A stretch of DNA of 64,000 nucleotides, from positions 17,951 through 81,950 of the forward strand of contig URDN01000007.1 of assembly GCA_900546495.1 (NCBI GenBank), given 5' to 3'. Below are positions 33,249 through 42,966 of this stretch, one piece after another. Numbering within the stretch: the first letter of the stretch is position 1; the number at the start of each line of letters is the position of its first letter. This DNA comes from an uncultured Lachnospiraceae bacterium (GTDB lineage Bacteria > Bacillota > Clostridia > Lachnospirales > Lachnospiraceae). The notes beneath the pieces are model-generated. The model ran no database searches, had not been told where the DNA came from, and saw only the letters and a list, made by a program, of their open reading frames with translations. A program made the translations under genes and the position numbers.

Positions 33249-33755
33249 CTAATTTTCCTTCAATGCTTCCTGAACCGCTTTCAATGTCTGCTGAATCGTC
33301 TGTTTATACTGATCAACGGTGATATCAGCATACTTTTCATACAGAACAGTTCTTTCTTTATAAAGATCAGCTAAGGTCTGTCCCTCTTTTAAGACGACAC
33401 CACGTCCCTTGAGATTACGCAGACGTCGCTGAAGCACACGCAGATTCTGCTTCAGATATACTACAGTTCCGATAGATTTCAGATGTTCCATCGCTTCTTT
33501 TCCATATATCACACTTCCACCGGTAGCGATGACACTGCGATGTGTCTGAATCTGACTATTTACTCTGTTCTCTATTTCTATAAAGCCATCGGTACCATTT
33601 TCCTCGATAAGCTCACTTAACAATTTTCCTTCCGCTTCCTGGATCAGCAGATCTGCATCCACAAACTGATATCCAAGAACTTTTGCCAGTACGACACCGA
33701 TGGTACTTTTTCCAACACCCGGCATACCGATCAAAATAATATTATCTCTGTTCAT
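33249..33755 (-). CDS. aroK: shikimate kinase
   Basis: Phosphorylates shikimate in aromatic amino-acid synthesis. 168 aa, normal size. Walker A IGMPGVGKSTIG at about 8-19, DADLLIQ (shikimate-binding Asp), the ATGGSVIY motif and a lid with RRLRNLKGRGVV. No other aro genes are adjacent. Lies downstream of the PrsA-like gene on the same strand but separated by a terminator. Confidence 0.93.
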   Translation of the reverse strand: MNRDNIILIGMPGVGKSTIGVVLAKVLGYQFVDADLLIQEAEGKLLSELIEENGTDGFIEIENRVNSQIQTHRSVIATGGSVIYGKEAMEHLKSIGTVVYLKQNLRVLQRRLRNLKGRGVVLKEGQTLADLYKERTVLYEKYADITVDQYKQTIQQTLKAVQEALKEN

Positions 33756-33786
33756 CTCTCAACTTATACTTTCTCATGCGTAAAAC

Positions 33787-33810
33787 AAAGCGGACTATCC
33801 TGTCCGCTTT
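33787..33810 (-). terminator. terminator after the PrsA-like gene
   Basis: AAAGCGGAC-TATCCT-GTCCGCTTT, perfect 9 bp stem. Confidence 0.78.
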
Positions 33811-33825
33811 GCATTTTTCCTCGTT

Positions 33826-34890
33826 CTACTCTGCTGTTGCACTGCTGCTGTCGGAAGCAGACGGTGTGGTAAACAGATTGTCAAAAGCAACTTTTGACCA
33901 CTCTTTATCATTTACATTAATATCAATATCTTTCTTATAGCTCTCTACAACATTGTTGTAAGCCTCATCCTGACGATCGGATACGATACTCTGTTTCTTC
34001 TTCTCCGTAGCATCTGCGTCAAATTCGCTGTCCAGACGGATGATGTAATAGCAGTCTGTTCCCTCGATCAGATCAGATACATCGCCCGCTTTCATACTGT
34101 TGGCAGCTGTAATTACTGCATCACAGAAACCACCATCGGACTCACTCTTTTCATCACTTCCATAGGAATAAGTCTGTACCGTATAACCATAATCAGAAGC
34201 AGTTCCATCAAAATCTGTCTTTGCTTTCTCTGCTGCATCATAAGCATCTTTTTTCACAACGGTTACCTGATCATCGGTATAAGTCTGCTGATTTCCACTG
34301 TCATCCGTGTAAGTTGTCAAACTGATTTTTACATAACTGAAGGTTCTCTGTGCAGCTTCTTCATCAGATACTTCGGTATCTGCTGTTGCGCGGATCGCTG
34401 TGCTCATTTTCTGCTGTACAGTCTGTAAATACAGATAACGCTCTACATACTCCTCTGTAGCACCAACTTCTTTCAGTGCAGATTTTGTATTATCGGACAT
34501 AAATTTCTCAGCAGCTTCTTTCATTGCTGCCTTCTCATCGTCCGTAATCTCTACTCCATAATCATCCATATGCGCTTCTAACAGACACTGTGTCTCAATG
34601 TTCTCCATAACACTGTCCTTGATAGAATCCTGCATATTCTTTCCATTCTTTGCATAAGACTCATTCGTCCAGTAATCCTCTCCATAATAAGAAGCAAAGA
34701 TACCGTCATAAGATGCCTGCTGGATACGTGCTGCAAAATTTGCATATCCCATATCCACTTCAATTGTATCAATGGCATCCCCTGTCATGGTGACAGCGGT
34801 TGCATTTTTATTAATTCCACAGCCACTTAATGACATGGATCCGATCATGACACTCATTAAAATAACTGCTGCAAATTTCTTAAACTTCAT
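33826..34890 (-). CDS. PrsA/SurA-like foldase lipoprotein
   Basis: 354 aa from the ATG at 34890 (GGAGG 7 nt upstream). Lipoprotein signal ending LSGC at about 20-23. A SurA-type N-terminal helical chaperone region follows (about 45-170), then a parvulin-like peptidyl-prolyl isomerase region interrupted by an insertion. The isomerase region has FSYVKISLTTY, SYGSDEKSESDGGFCDAV, MKAGDVSDLIEGTDCYYIIRLD. A Ser/Ala-rich tail ends the protein. It probably assists folding of secreted proteins outside the membrane. The catalytic quality of the parvulin domain is uncertain. It lies beside mfd, as foldase genes do in several clostridia. Confidence 0.85.
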   Translation of the reverse strand: MKFKKFAAVILMSVMIGSMSLSGCGINKNATAVTMTGDAIDTIEVDMGYANFAARIQQASYDGIFASYYGEDYWTNESYAKNGKNMQDSIKDSVMENIETQCLLEAHMDDYGVEITDDEKAAMKEAAEKFMSDNTKSALKEVGATEEYVERYLYLQTVQQKMSTAIRATADTEVSDEEAAQRTFSYVKISLTTYTDDSGNQQTYTDDQVTVVKKDAYDAAEKAKTDFDGTASDYGYTVQTYSYGSDEKSESDGGFCDAVITAANSMKAGDVSDLIEGTDCYYIIRLDSEFDADATEKKKQSIVSDRQDEAYNNVVESYKKDIDINVNDKEWSKVAFDNLFTTPSASDSSSATAE

Positions 34891-35075
34891 AGTTTCCTCC
34901 AACTATCAATATATCATGTGCAAATTCGGCACATGATCCAATTTATCGTTCATCTATCATACCAGTATGTCGACTCACTTGCACTCATTATCATTGTAAC
35001 GTGAATTCTTTTCATCTATTATCTGTCCTAGTATAACCCAGAATCCACGCCACTGCAAGATTTTTTATCTTCTAA

Positions 35076-35234
35076 GTTCACTCATCACATGTATTCAGGT
35101 AATGATCATGCTTGCATGAGGAATTACCTGGATACATAGTAATGAAGGGAGTGCCTTTTTATGAGCAAAAACAGTAGCAATGCTACGGACAAGCCAGAGA
35201 AGACGTTTTGCGAATGGCGCGTGTGAACTGTAAC
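35076..35234 (+). repeat. MITE-like element copy B
   Basis: About 159 bp, same order as copies A and C: CAGGTAAT/ATTACCTG stem with TCATGCTTGCATGA cap, GTAGC-AAT-GCTAC hairpin, end GTGAACTGTAAC. The left end lacks the outer GTTACA, and no target duplication is visible. ORF 35161-35226 is intact with GGGAG upstream, encoding MSKNSSNATDKPEK then TFCEWRV. It lies in the 365 bp gap between mfd and the foldase gene, which has no other feature I can support. Confidence 0.78.
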
Positions 35235-35255
35235 TGTATACCAATGAAATCCAGC

Positions 35256-38200
35256 TTACGTTTCATTTTTCTCCAATAACAGCTCTGCACAATCACTCAG
35301 CACAGTTTGGATCACCGTCAGTCCATCCGGACTGTTTTTCTGCTTCCGATAATACAGACAGGGTTCCTTTTTGTCCGGGATAAATGACAGCAGTGGCTTA
35401 TTTTTATCTAACATCAATGGAAGATTTGCCACATTTAATTTCGCCCGTTCAAACATGCGGAATGTGATTCCTGCCGCATTTTCCTTGATCTCCACCAGGT
35501 AAACGCGGTGTGCGTCTGCTTTGATCTGTGCAACGGTCAGCAGATTCTGTACCGACCGCGGCGGTTCTCCGAAACGGTCGATCAGTTCATCTAACATCTC
35601 ATCTTTTTCTTCTTCGTTTTCGATAGCCGCAATCCGCTTGTAAATATCCAGTTTCTGATACTCATTCGCGATATAGCCATTCGGAATATACGCATCCAGT
35701 TCGATATCGATGGACGTATCGAAGGACTCCTCCACTGCTTCACCTTTTGCACTTTTTACCGCTTCGTTCAGCATTTTGCAGTACAGATCATAACCGACCG
35801 CTTCCATATGACCATGCTGTTGCTCGCCCAACAGGTTTCCGGCGCCTCGTATCTCCAGATCTTTCATGGCGATCTTGAAACCACTTCCCAGATCTGAAAA
35901 CTCCCGGATGGCGGACAGACGTTTCTCTGCCACTTCTTTCAACATTTTGTTTCTGCGGTACATCAAAAATGCATACGCCGTCCGGTTGGAACGTCCGATT
36001 CGTCCGCGTAACTGATACAACTGGGAAAGTCCTAAGTTATCCGCATCGTGAATGATCATTGTATTGACATTTCCAATATCCAGACCAGTCTCAATGATGG
36101 TTGTGGATACAAGCACATCCACTTCCCCATTGATAAAGCCATACATGACGCGTTCCAGCTCCCGCTCGCTCATCTGTCCGTGAGCGTAGGCAACCTCCGC
36201 ATCCGGCACCAGCTCGGAAATCTTTGCTGCCACCTCTGCAATCTGGTCAACACGATTGTATACATAATACACCTGACCATCCCGCGCCATCTCACGCTCG
36301 ATAGCCTCCCGGACCATCTCCTCATCGTACTCCATGACATAAGTCTGGATCGGCATACGGTCATGGGGCGGGTCCTCCAGCACACTCATATCCCGGATTC
36401 CGATCAGGCTCATATGCAGGGTTCGCGGAATCGGGGTCGCCGTCAGCGTCAGTACATCTACGTCCTTTTTTATCTGTTTGATTTTTTCCTTATGACCGAC
36501 ACCAAAACGCTGTTCCTCGTCAATGATCAGCAGTCCCAGATCCTTGCAGACCACATCTTTGGAAAGAACACGATGGGTCCCGATCACAATATCCACCGTT
36601 CCTTTTCTCAGCCCTTCAATCGCTGCCTTCTGCTGCTTTGGTGTCCGGAAACGACAGAGCAATTCCACATTGATTGGGAAATCCTTCATACGTTGTGCAA
36701 ATGTATTGTAATGCTGCTGCGCCAGAATCGTGGTCGGCACCAGATAAATAACCTGTTTATTCTCCTGCACCGCTTTAAACGCCGCACGGATTGCCACCTC
36801 AGTCTTTCCAAAGCCGACATCGCCGCAGATCAGACGATCCATAATCTTCTTGCTCTCCATATCTGCTTTTGTCGCTTCAATGGCAAGCCGCTGGTCGTCG
36901 GTCTCCTCATATGGAAACATTTCTTCAAATTCCCGCTGCCATACGGTATCCGGTCCGTATTCAAAACCTTCCTTGTTCTGACGTACCGCATACAATTCTA
37001 CCAGTTCCTGTGCGATCTGGCGGACTGATGTCTGCACCCGGTGGCGGGTTTTCGTCCATTCCTGCCCCCCCAGACGATTCAGCTTAGGTTTTTTCGCATC
37101 GGAACCCGCATATTTCTGGATCAGATCCAGCTGCGTTGCCAGCACATACAGGTTGCCACCTTTGTCGTACTCGATCTTCATATAATCACGCATGGTCTTA
37201 TCGACCTCGATTTTCTCAATTCCACGGAAAATACCAAGGCCATGATTTTCGTGTACAACATAATCTCCCGGTTTCAGCTCAGAAAAACTCTGAATCCGCT
37301 CCCCTTCATATATTTTTTTCTTTTTACGTTTTTTCTTCTCTGCACCGAAAATATCGGTCTCCGTCAGCACAACAAATTTAATATCCGGATATTCAAAACC
37401 CCTTTTTAACTTGCCATACATGACCATAACTTCGCCCGGCTGCACCTGACGATCCGTATCTTCCGTAAAAAACGCATTTAATTCTTCCTGACGCAGATCA
37501 TCTGCCATACGCTCTGCCCTTGTTCGGGAACTGCAAAGCAGAATTACCCGATACTTGCGTTTTTTATAATTGTGCAGATCCTTGGAAAGCAGTTCAAAAC
37601 TGCTGTTGTATGCATTGACAGAATGTACCTGAAAGAAAAAGCTCTGCGCCGGTGTCAGTCCCGGTGCCCGCAGTTCCATTGCCGATACCAGCACACAGCC
37701 CAACCGTTGCATTTCTGCCATCACCGCTTCATGGGAATACAGAATATCCGCCTGTCCCGGCAAAATATATCCTTTTTCCAGACGCTGCTGCATACTGTCA
37801 GAAAATTCTTTTTCCACTGCTGTCGCTTTTTCCAGACACCTTGCCGGTTCATCCACAAAAATCAATAGCTTCTGATCGCATCTGGCAGCACAGCGGGACG
37901 CAAATTCCAGAAAACTTACGGTATCCTGATAAAAATAGGTCAGGTAACTTTCTGCCGCCCGGACACTTCCAAATTCTTCTACCTGCTCCTGCAGTAATTC
38001 CACCGCCTGCTCCAACCGATAGGCTTCTTCTGTTTTCATTTCTTTGCGATACTGCTCCGATAAACGTTTGCCCTCTGCTGTGATCTGTTTCAGTCCTGCC
38101 TCCTGCTGCGCTTTCGTCAGCACCAGCTCTGCTGCCGGATAAACCACGATCGCGTCCAGCGTATCTACCGAACGCTGACTGTCCGGATCAAAGGTTCGGA

Positions 38201-38801
38201 TCGAATCAATCTCATCTCCCCACAATTCAATACGATAGGGAAGTTCTTCCGTCAGGGCAAAAATATCCACAATGCCGCCACGTACCGCAAACTGTCCCGG
38301 CGCATCCACCTGATAAGTGCTCTCATAGCCCATGCCAACCAGATGCTGCCGCAGTTTTTCCAGATCCAGGGTATCTTCTGCCTTCAACCGAAGCAAAAAT
38401 CCCCGCAGAATCTCCGGGCGCACCAGACGATCCATCAACGCGTCAAAAGTCGTGATGATCGTTGCATTTTCTTCTTCAAACAGTCTCCGATAAGCCAGAA
38501 TCCGCTCCTGCGTCAGCGCGTTGCCGCGGATATCTGACTGATAGAACAGGATATCCTTCGCCGGAAAATACACTGCCTTCGGTTCAAAATAACGGTATGC
38601 CTCCAGCAATTCCCTTGCTTTCTGCTCATTAAAAGTAACAATGACACGGGTTCCTCTGCCATTGTTCAGTCCATATATCATATGCGGTTTTTGCGCATCC
38701 ATACAACCGGAAGCTGAGATCACAGTTCCCGGTTTTTCTGCAAAATGTTCCAGTTCTTCAAAGCTGTTTAATTCATACAACGGACGTACAAAAGCATCCA
38801 T
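35256..38801 (-). CDS. mfd: transcription-repair coupling factor
   Basis: Releases RNA polymerase stalled at lesions and recruits UvrA. 1181 aa, full length. Order: UvrB-like domain (about 1-350), a middle region, the polymerase-interacting CarD-like domain near 500-560 (KPGDYVVHENHGLGIFRGI), then the SF2 helicase with Walker A CGDVGFGKTEVAIRAA and DEEQ box LLIIDEEQRFGVGHK. Motif TATPIPRTLHMSLIG, motif VI QLRGRIGRSNRTAYAF and the C-terminal TRCF domain follow. Downstream of pth as in Bacillus (pth-fin-mfd order), though here no fin gene is present in the 98 bp gap. Confidence 0.98.
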   Translation of the reverse strand: MDAFVRPLYELNSFEELEHFAEKPGTVISASGCMDAQKPHMIYGLNNGRGTRVIVTFNEQKARELLEAYRYFEPKAVYFPAKDILFYQSDIRGNALTQERILAYRRLFEEENATIITTFDALMDRLVRPEILRGFLLRLKAEDTLDLEKLRQHLVGMGYESTYQVDAPGQFAVRGGIVDIFALTEELPYRIELWGDEIDSIRTFDPDSQRSVDTLDAIVVYPAAELVLTKAQQEAGLKQITAEGKRLSEQYRKEMKTEEAYRLEQAVELLQEQVEEFGSVRAAESYLTYFYQDTVSFLEFASRCAARCDQKLLIFVDEPARCLEKATAVEKEFSDSMQQRLEKGYILPGQADILYSHEAVMAEMQRLGCVLVSAMELRAPGLTPAQSFFFQVHSVNAYNSSFELLSKDLHNYKKRKYRVILLCSSRTRAERMADDLRQEELNAFFTEDTDRQVQPGEVMVMYGKLKRGFEYPDIKFVVLTETDIFGAEKKKRKKKKIYEGERIQSFSELKPGDYVVHENHGLGIFRGIEKIEVDKTMRDYMKIEYDKGGNLYVLATQLDLIQKYAGSDAKKPKLNRLGGQEWTKTRHRVQTSVRQIAQELVELYAVRQNKEGFEYGPDTVWQREFEEMFPYEETDDQRLAIEATKADMESKKIMDRLICGDVGFGKTEVAIRAAFKAVQENKQVIYLVPTTILAQQHYNTFAQRMKDFPINVELLCRFRTPKQQKAAIEGLRKGTVDIVIGTHRVLSKDVVCKDLGLLIIDEEQRFGVGHKEKIKQIKKDVDVLTLTATPIPRTLHMSLIGIRDMSVLEDPPHDRMPIQTYVMEYDEEMVREAIEREMARDGQVYYVYNRVDQIAEVAAKISELVPDAEVAYAHGQMSERELERVMYGFINGEVDVLVSTTIIETGLDIGNVNTMIIHDADNLGLSQLYQLRGRIGRSNRTAYAFLMYRRNKMLKEVAEKRLSAIREFSDLGSGFKIAMKDLEIRGAGNLLGEQQHGHMEAVGYDLYCKMLNEAVKSAKGEAVEESFDTSIDIELDAYIPNGYIANEYQKLDIYKRIAAIENEEEKDEMLDELIDRFGEPPRSVQNLLTVAQIKADAHRVYLVEIKENAAGITFRMFERAKLNVANLPLMLDKNKPLLSFIPDKKEPCLYYRKQKNSPDGLTVIQTVLSDCAELLLEKNET

Positions 38802-38899
38802 GTCAGTGCTACTCCTTTCTGCTTCTATCTGTTGATACGTTTCATAAGTTCTTACGAAAAATCATATCTCTTTTATTTATAGAAAAAATCATGATTCGA

Positions 38900-39475
38900 T
38901 TATGCTTCTTTTTTACGATTATACAGATTCATTGCCTCATCGGTTCGATCCTGAACCATCAGACTGACTGCATCCACCGCATCTTTTACTGCATCCTCAA
39001 ATTTTTCCCGGTCTTCCGATGAAAATCTGCCAAGGACATGATCTGCCAGATCCCATCCCGCCGGTTTCTCGCCAACACCGACTTTTACCCGTTCAAACTG
39101 ATCGGTTCCGGTCTTCGCAATGATATCCTTAATCCCATTATGTCCACCTGCGCTTCCTTTCTTACGGATCCGCAGATTACCCGGCGCCAGACTGATATCG
39201 TCAAACACAACAATCAGTTCCTGTGTCGGATCTAATTTATAAAAATTTATCAATGCACTGACACTGTCACCACTTAAGTTCATAAATGTCTGCGGTTTTG
39301 CCAGCATTACTTTCTGTCCCTCGATATACCCGGTTCCGCAAAAAGCATTTCCTTTTCGCAGATTCAGTTCAATTCCATATTTATCAGCGATCGCATCAAT
39401 AACATCAAACCCTGCGTTGTGTCGGGTTTTGGCATATTTTGCGGTCGGATTTCCAAGTCCTACGATCAGGTACAT
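38900..39475 (-). CDS. pth: peptidyl-tRNA hydrolase
   Basis: Recycles tRNA from peptidyl-tRNA released early. 191 aa. IVGLGNPTAKYAKTRHNAGF holds the conserved Asn and catalytic His; KPQTFMNLSGDSV and DDISLAPGNLRIRKKGSAGGHNGIKDI are diagnostic. AGGAGG precedes the ATG. Between spoVG and mfd, the usual Firmicutes neighbourhood; the interval to spoVG is filled with hairpins. Confidence 0.97.
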   Translation of the reverse strand: MYLIVGLGNPTAKYAKTRHNAGFDVIDAIADKYGIELNLRKGNAFCGTGYIEGQKVMLAKPQTFMNLSGDSVSALINFYKLDPTQELIVVFDDISLAPGNLRIRKKGSAGGHNGIKDIIAKTGTDQFERVKVGVGEKPAGWDLADHVLGRFSSEDREKFEDAVKDAVDAVSLMVQDRTDEAMNLYNRKKEA

Positions 39476-39521
39476 TTTTATTCATCCTCCTGTTTCTTTT
39501 TTATCAGATTATGCCTCAAAT

Positions 39522-39722
39522 AAAATCAGAGAAAATCCTCCTTAGCCTTTCGGCCTTCTTTATTCATTAGGGATTTGCTCTGATTTTGCGCCAGATGCAA
39601 TCTGCTTTAGCAGATATCTTCCTCTTGCATCTGGTCGCATCTTCTCAGGCTTCTTTTTTAATCGGAGAAAATCTCAATTTTCTCCGATTAAAAAAGGAGC
39701 CTCCTGCAATGCAGGATTCTCC
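39522..39722. other. four tandem hairpins between spoVG and pth
   Basis: H1: AAAATCAGAG (39522-39531) with CTCTGATTTT (39578-39587), continued inward by AAATCC/GGATTT and GCC-TTTC-GGC. H2: CCAGATGCAA (39591-39600) with TTGCATCTGG (39635-39644), enclosing TCTGC-TTTA-GCAGA. H3: a perfect 19 bp stem, 39654-39672 with 39677-39695, loop CTCA, flanked by T and A runs and so a likely bidirectional terminator. H4: CTCCTGC-AAT-GCAGGA with GGAG/CTCC outer pairs, 39696-39722. No gene lies in it. Confidence 0.75.
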
Positions 39723-39760
39723 TTTCTGTGCAGTTGCGGATAACAGTATACCACAAGTAT

Positions 39761-40024
39761 TTATGCTTCCGCAATTTCTTCACGATATTTTTGCATGATC
39801 AATTCCTGAATCTGTCGTCTCGTCTCAGAATTGATCGGGTGTGCTACATCTCTGTACTCCCCTTCTGCATTCTTCCGGCTTGGCATAGCAATGAATACAC
39901 CTTTTTCACCTTCAATGATCTTGATGTCATGCACTGCAAATTCATTATCGATCGTGATCGATACGACAGCCTTCATTTTTCCTTCTTTGTCTACTTTTCG
40001 AATTCTCACATCTGTAATATTCAT
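39761..40024 (-). CDS. spoVG: septation/sporulation regulator SpoVG
   Basis: Small nucleic-acid-binding regulator affecting septation and sporulation. 87 aa from the ATG at 40024, with AGGGGAAGAG upstream; the longer frame lacks a site. MNITDVRIRKVDKEGKMKAV, an FAVHDIKIIEGEKG strand and FIAMPSRKNAEGEYRDVAHP make the identification firm. In Bacillus it heads spoVG-gcaD-prs-ctc-pth; here glgD/glgC stand upstream and pth downstream, so the order is only partly kept. Confidence 0.97.
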   Translation of the reverse strand: MNITDVRIRKVDKEGKMKAVVSITIDNEFAVHDIKIIEGEKGVFIAMPSRKNAEGEYRDVAHPINSETRRQIQELIMQKYREEIAEA

Positions 40025-40128
40025 ACTTCTCTTCCCCTGTGTTTTTGTATTTCTCCACAGCAGGGCGGTGCGTATTCTCAAGCTGTCACATCAATGTCGG
40101 TCTCCTCCCGTCTGCCGTACACGGCGTT

Positions 40129-41247
40129 CTACATGAGGTAACGTTCATTGTGTCCACGCACAATCTTTACTTCATCTTCGCCGCACAAATATGTATTTGC
40201 GCAAATCGTATCACGGCTCTCCACAATACAATTCTCAATATGCGTATTGTCTCCGATGTAAACATCATTCAAAATAATAGAATTTTTAATTACGCAGTTC
40301 TTTCCTACAAATACCTGTTTGAACAGTACAGAATTCTCTACTGTTCCGTTTATAATACATCCGCTTGCGATCAGGCTGTTGCGGACTTCTGCTCCCACAT
40401 TGTATTTTGCCGGAGCAAGGTCATCCACCTTGGAGTAGATATACGGCTCCTGATGGAAGAAATATTTGCGAATCTCCGGTTTCAGGAAATCCATGTTTGT
40501 CTGATAATAAGACTCTACACTGGCGATATTACTCCAGTAATTTTCCAGTTTATATCCGTAAATCTGTTTCAGATTTTTGTAACGGATCAGAATATCGGTT
40601 ACAAAATCAAACCGATGTTCTTCCATGCTTTTCTCCAGCATCTCAATAAGCTGTCTTCTGCGCAGCACATAGATACCGGTAGAAATCGTATGAGACTGAG
40701 CCACCATTGGTTTCTCTTCAAAATCAATGATTCTGGACTCTTCATTCATCTGTACCACGCCAAAACGACTGACATCTTCTGTCGCCGGCACATCTTTGCA
40801 CACAATGGTAATATCTGCCTTTTTCTGAATATGGTAATCTAATACTTTGTTATAATCCAGTTTGTACACGCAGTCGCCGCCTGCCACGATAACATACGGT
40901 TCATGGCTGCGTTTCAGGAAGTCAATATTCTGCGCCAGCGCATCTGCAGTACCGCGGTACCAGTTACCGTTGTCTGCTGTGATTGTCGGTGTAAAAATAT
41001 ACAGACCACCCTGCTTTCTGCCAAAATCCCACCATTTGGAGGAATTTAAATGCTCATTTAAGGAACGGGAATTGTACTGTGTCAGTACTGCCACTCTCTG
41101 AATATGAGAATTGCTCATATTGCTCAATGCGAAATCAATAGCTCTGTATCCGCCACCCACCGGCATTGCAGCAATGGCGCGCTTGTCGGAAAGCTCTCTC
41201 ATTCTGTAATTATTACCACCTGCTAAAATAATACCTAATGCTTTCAT
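40129..41247 (-). CDS. glgD: glucose-1-phosphate adenylyltransferase, GlgD regulatory subunit
   Basis: 372 aa. Nucleotidyltransferase-like N-terminal domain with GIILAGGNNYRMRELSDKR and GYRAIDFALSNMSNS, where the usual GGxGxRL-Lys signature is degraded. A left-handed beta-helix follows with hexad repeats (KNCVIKNSIILNDVYIGDN). In Firmicutes GlgD is the non-catalytic partner of GlgC and modifies the activity of the complex that makes ADP-glucose for glycogen. Its start overlaps the glgC stop by 4 bp, so the two are coupled. Confidence 0.96.
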   Translation of the reverse strand: MKALGIILAGGNNYRMRELSDKRAIAAMPVGGGYRAIDFALSNMSNSHIQRVAVLTQYNSRSLNEHLNSSKWWDFGRKQGGLYIFTPTITADNGNWYRGTADALAQNIDFLKRSHEPYVIVAGGDCVYKLDYNKVLDYHIQKKADITIVCKDVPATEDVSRFGVVQMNEESRIIDFEEKPMVAQSHTISTGIYVLRRRQLIEMLEKSMEEHRFDFVTDILIRYKNLKQIYGYKLENYWSNIASVESYYQTNMDFLKPEIRKYFFHQEPYIYSKVDDLAPAKYNVGAEVRNSLIASGCIINGTVENSVLFKQVFVGKNCVIKNSIILNDVYIGDNTHIENCIVESRDTICANTYLCGEDEVKIVRGHNERYLM

Positions 41248-42518
41248 TGTTTGCCACCTGCCTTAACAATATATTCCCCGCTGTCAAGCAATCCATCCGG
41301 ATAATCCTCCGGCGTGGTCATACCTGCGATCGCTGTATTTTTACCAATTTTTACATTTGGCGGAATAACGGATTTTTCTCCGATCGTTACCAGCCCGAAT
41401 GCATAAACACTCTCTTTGAGCTTGTTCGGTTTCTCCTCGCCAACACCAAGGATGGCACCGTCACCGATCACAGTATCCTCTGCAATGATCGCTTTGTCGA
41501 TCACAACATTCTCTCCGATGGTCACACCTTCCATAAGAATAGAATCACGCACGATACTTCCTTTTCCAATTGTAACATTTGCACCAATGACACATCCGTG
41601 TACTTCGCCATATACTTCTGTACCTTCACCGATGATACTCTTGTCTACTATCGCGTCAGCAGCAATATACTGTGGTGCCAGCACATCACTCTTGGTATAG
41701 ATCTTCCAGTATTCTTCATACAGGTTGAACTCCGGGATCAGATCGATCAGTTCCATATTCGCTTCCCAGTAAGAACCAAGTGTTCCTACATCTTTCCAGT
41801 AACCATTGTACTCATAGGCAAAAATACGCTCACCCTTGTCAAAGCAGTATGGAATTACATGCATACCGAAATCGCAGTTTTCCACGGTCTCATTTGCAAT
41901 CAGTGCTTCCTTTAATGCTTTCCAGTTGAAAATATAGATACCCATGGATGCCAGATTACTCTTCGGTTCTGCCGGTTTCTCCTGGAACTCCCGAATTCGA
42001 TTTTCCTCGTCTGCAACTACGATACCAAATCTGCTTGCCTCCTCCATCGGAACCGGCATAACAGCAATGGTAACATCCGCATTGTTCTGCTTATGAAAAT
42101 CAAGCATGACTTCATAATCCATCTTATAAATATGGTCTCCGGACAGGATCAGAACATATTCCGGATCATAGCTGTCTATGTATTTCATATTCTGGTAAAT
42201 AGCATTGGCCGTTCCTGAATACCATTCACTTCCGCCGCTTTTCTCATATGGCTGCAGAATCGTAACACCACCGTTATTACGGTCCAGATCCCACGGAATA
42301 CCAATACCGATATGCGTATTCAATCGCAGCGGCTGATACTGTGTCAGCACACCTACGGTATCAATTCCGGAATTAATACAGTTACTGAGCGGGAAATCGA
42401 TAATTCTGTATTTCCCTCCGAAAGCCACTGCCGGCTTCGCAACGTCTGCAGTCAATACACCCAGACGACTTCCCTGGCCTCCGGCCAGAAGCATTGCGAT
42501 CATTTCCTTTCGAATCAT
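41244..42518 (-). CDS. glgC: glucose-1-phosphate adenylyltransferase, GlgC catalytic subunit
   Basis: Makes ADP-glucose from ATP and glucose-1-phosphate. 424 aa from the ATG at 42518 (GAGGTG 7 nt upstream; an ATG three codons earlier is less well placed). Catalytic signature MLLAGGQGSRLGVLT with the metal-binding region LSGDHIYKMDY, and FQEKPAEPKSN; the beta-helix begins about residue 290. Pairs with GlgD. No glgA or glgB is in the window. A hairpin sits directly before the ribosome binding site. Confidence 0.97.
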   Translation of the reverse strand: MIRKEMIAMLLAGGQGSRLGVLTADVAKPAVAFGGKYRIIDFPLSNCINSGIDTVGVLTQYQPLRLNTHIGIGIPWDLDRNNGGVTILQPYEKSGGSEWYSGTANAIYQNMKYIDSYDPEYVLILSGDHIYKMDYEVMLDFHKQNNADVTIAVMPVPMEEASRFGIVVADEENRIREFQEKPAEPKSNLASMGIYIFNWKALKEALIANETVENCDFGMHVIPYCFDKGERIFAYEYNGYWKDVGTLGSYWEANMELIDLIPEFNLYEEYWKIYTKSDVLAPQYIAADAIVDKSIIGEGTEVYGEVHGCVIGANVTIGKGSIVRDSILMEGVTIGENVVIDKAIIAEDTVIGDGAILGVGEEKPNKLKESVYAFGLVTIGEKSVIPPNVKIGKNTAIAGMTTPEDYPDGLLDSGEYIVKAGGKQ

Positions 42519-42535
42519 GTAAATCACCTCTTGCC

Positions 42536-42571
42536 AATAGCCTGCGTATTTCTTTTTTCTCAGGCTATTTA
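42536..42571 (-). promoter_or_regulatory. leader hairpin directly before the glgC ribosome binding site
   Basis: AAATAGCCTG pairs with CAGGCTATT across an A-rich loop, ending 5 nt before AGAGGTG on the minus strand. There is no T run, so it is not a terminator; it could influence access to the start. Confidence 0.4.
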
Positions 42572-42885
42572 AAAAATTAAATTGATAGGAGAATTATAAC
42601 ATATTTTTTCGTTTGTGTGCATGATTTTTCACAATTTTTACTAAAATCATCGTCTTTTTTCGACATTTTTCACAATGATCTGTCTTCTCAGGGCTAGATT
42701 TACTTTTTACAAATGATGTTAGTAAATTTTATCACACTTTCTTTTCTGTTGCAATGTCTGAATTTACACCTGTATTGTCCGCATTCACACATATTGTTGC
42801 TGGTAAAACGAACATTCGCAAAACGTCCTTTCACCCATCCAGTTCGTGCACCTGATCTGCAAGGCGGACATTCCCAAAACAGACA

Positions 42886-42914
42886 TTGCCATCTTTTCCC
42901 CTATGGAGTATAAT
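42886..42914 (+). promoter_or_regulatory. murC promoter
   Basis: TTGCCA (42886-42891), 17 nt spacer, perfect TATAAT (42909-42914), 52 nt before the ATG. Confidence 0.65.
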
Positions 42915-42966
42915 CGAAAAAAACACATTTATGAGATACATAAAAAAATACAGGTGGTAGATAAAT

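Larger units (their letters stand above)
42519..42966. other. 448 bp divergent intergenic region between glgC and murC
   Basis: Holds the glgC leader hairpin, a 20 bp fragment of the MITE-like element (42813-42832, CATTCGCAAAACGTCCTTTC) and the murC promoter. No gene was seen. Confidence 0.6.

Noticed and set aside
36048..37028. 326-aa plus-strand frame inside mfd
   Set aside because: Antisense shadow of a strongly conserved helicase region.
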